From the NCBI GenBank assembly GCA_000697665.1, contig KL197721.1, positions 1,033,992 to 1,054,534 of the forward strand: a DNA stretch of 20,543 bases, in the 5' to 3' direction. Positions 20,091-20,543 of the stretch are shown in pieces (within the stretch, counting starts at the first letter, position 1; each line of letters begins with the position of its first letter). A model generated the notes under the pieces. It was not told the DNA's origin and did not search any database. It saw nothing but the letters and a program-made list of their open reading frames with translations. Position numbers and translations under genes: made by a program. This DNA comes from Jaapia argillacea MUCL 33604. Its lineage: Eukaryota; Basidiomycota; Agaricomycetes; Jaapiales; Jaapiaceae.

Positions 20091-20543
20091 CTCATGCTCA
20101 AGCATGGTCTCGAGTGACTGGAGGCGGTCGCGGAGGTTGTCGATGATTGTCTGCTTGGTGGTCAGATCCTCTCACAGAGCGTCAACATCGCGCTTGAGGG
20201 CGTCATATTGGAACTGATCTTGATTCAGCCAGTGGACTGTATAAAGTGTATGAGCAACATACCTGTGACACAAAGCTACCACCTCCAGGGGCTGTATTAA
20301 GTGTCTGTTGAATGAGGTTAGCATATGACATAATTTGGGGATAGACTCATGGAACAACAAGAATTGAGGAGGAAACTATGAGGAAGGACATCAGCATAGG
20401 AATAGAATCCAGACACGGATGACTTACGACCAGGAATCACCTTGGGGTCTGGATAGTCAACGGCTGATTCAGTGCTCCATCAGATATTGCATCAAGTAAA
20501 TGCTACGGAGGGCACAAGTGATGACTTACTTTTGACCGAGGCC
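20085..20543 (-). pseudogene. 3' part of an unknown gene with C-terminal coiled coil, two TGA stops
   Basis: Exons on the minus strand: from the window edge to 20530, then 20463-20428, 20375-20263 and 20213-20085, ending at TAA 20085-20087. The introns are 66, 52 and 49 bp, all GT-AG, with the last having a GGCTGAATC branch point. Phase agrees across all three. The last 43 codons form a charged coiled coil (FQYDALKRDVDAL, then EDLTTKQTIIDNLRDRL) interrupted by TGA at 20172-20174; a second TGA lies at 20347-20349. Both would be arginine as CGA. Upstream, a VDYPDPKVIPG stretch is encoded by the 36-nt exon. The gene continues off the right edge, so neither its length nor its family can be judged. 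The short coiled-coil C-terminus is reminiscent of the gene ending at 4323, but I see no sequence identity. Confidence 0.55.

Noticed and set aside
549-20349. TGA as a sense codon (variant genetic code)
   Set aside because: The genes also carry frameshifts, a lost catalytic residue and an internal deletion, and some use TGA as a plausible terminal stop (8955), so decay is the simpler account.
1-20543. tRNA, rRNA or telomere repeats
   Set aside because: No cloverleaf-like conserved boxes, ribosomal segments or TTAGGG runs were noticed on either strand by eye; a covariance-model search was not possible.

Overview
The window looks like nuclear DNA of a mushroom-forming fungus (Agaricomycetes). 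Genes are cut by many introns of about 40-65 bp with GTRNGT donors, CTRAY-like branch points and CAG/TAG/AAG acceptors. The protein families recognised (KDZ transposase with a CxC2-type cysteine cluster, a Tet/JBP-like 2OG-Fe(II) oxygenase, and orphan families I recall from agaricomycete transposon islands) also fit. No species is proposed, and there is no sign of ordinary housekeeping genes.

Layout, left to right. (1) 63-1801, minus: 3' part of an unknown multi-exon gene running off the left edge. (2) 1849-4260: gene-free satellite DNA, made of a palindromic GGGCCC array with ~33-bp spacing, an AT-rich spacer, then four ~150-bp repeats. (3) 4323-6104, minus: unknown multi-exon gene. (4) 6296-8957, plus: eight-exon gene with a Zn2Cys6-like cluster and a coiled coil. 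(5) 9051-11356, minus: seven-exon orphan family. (6) 11506-11870, plus: intact two-exon gene of 104 residues. (7) 12373-13527, plus: Tet-like oxygenase. (8) 13683-16558, plus: KDZ transposase. (9) 16690-17620: repeats partly related to those on the left. (10) 17820-19206, plus: ten-exon Ser/Pro-rich gene. (11) 19280-20090: a second palindromic (GGCGC) array. (12) 20085-20543, minus: 3' part of another gene running off the right edge.

Nearly every gene keeps a consistent splice phase across its exons yet is broken. The breaks are strikingly uniform: in the reading frames reconstructed here I count 16 in-frame TGA codons, 2 TAA and no TAG, and each TGA can be explained by one CGA-to-TGA (CpG-to-TpG) change. 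This is the footprint expected of 5-methylcytosine deamination or a RIP-like process.

The most coherent reading is a decayed, large KDZ-type mobile element or nest of elements. It carries a Tet-like gene (the enzyme class that oxidises 5-methylcytosine) and several orphan genes in divergent and convergent pairs, and is flanked by repeat arrays. Association of TET/JBP genes with KDZ transposons in basidiomycetes is published; assigning the other genes as cargo of one element is inference. All exon models are hand-derived from splice signals and phase.
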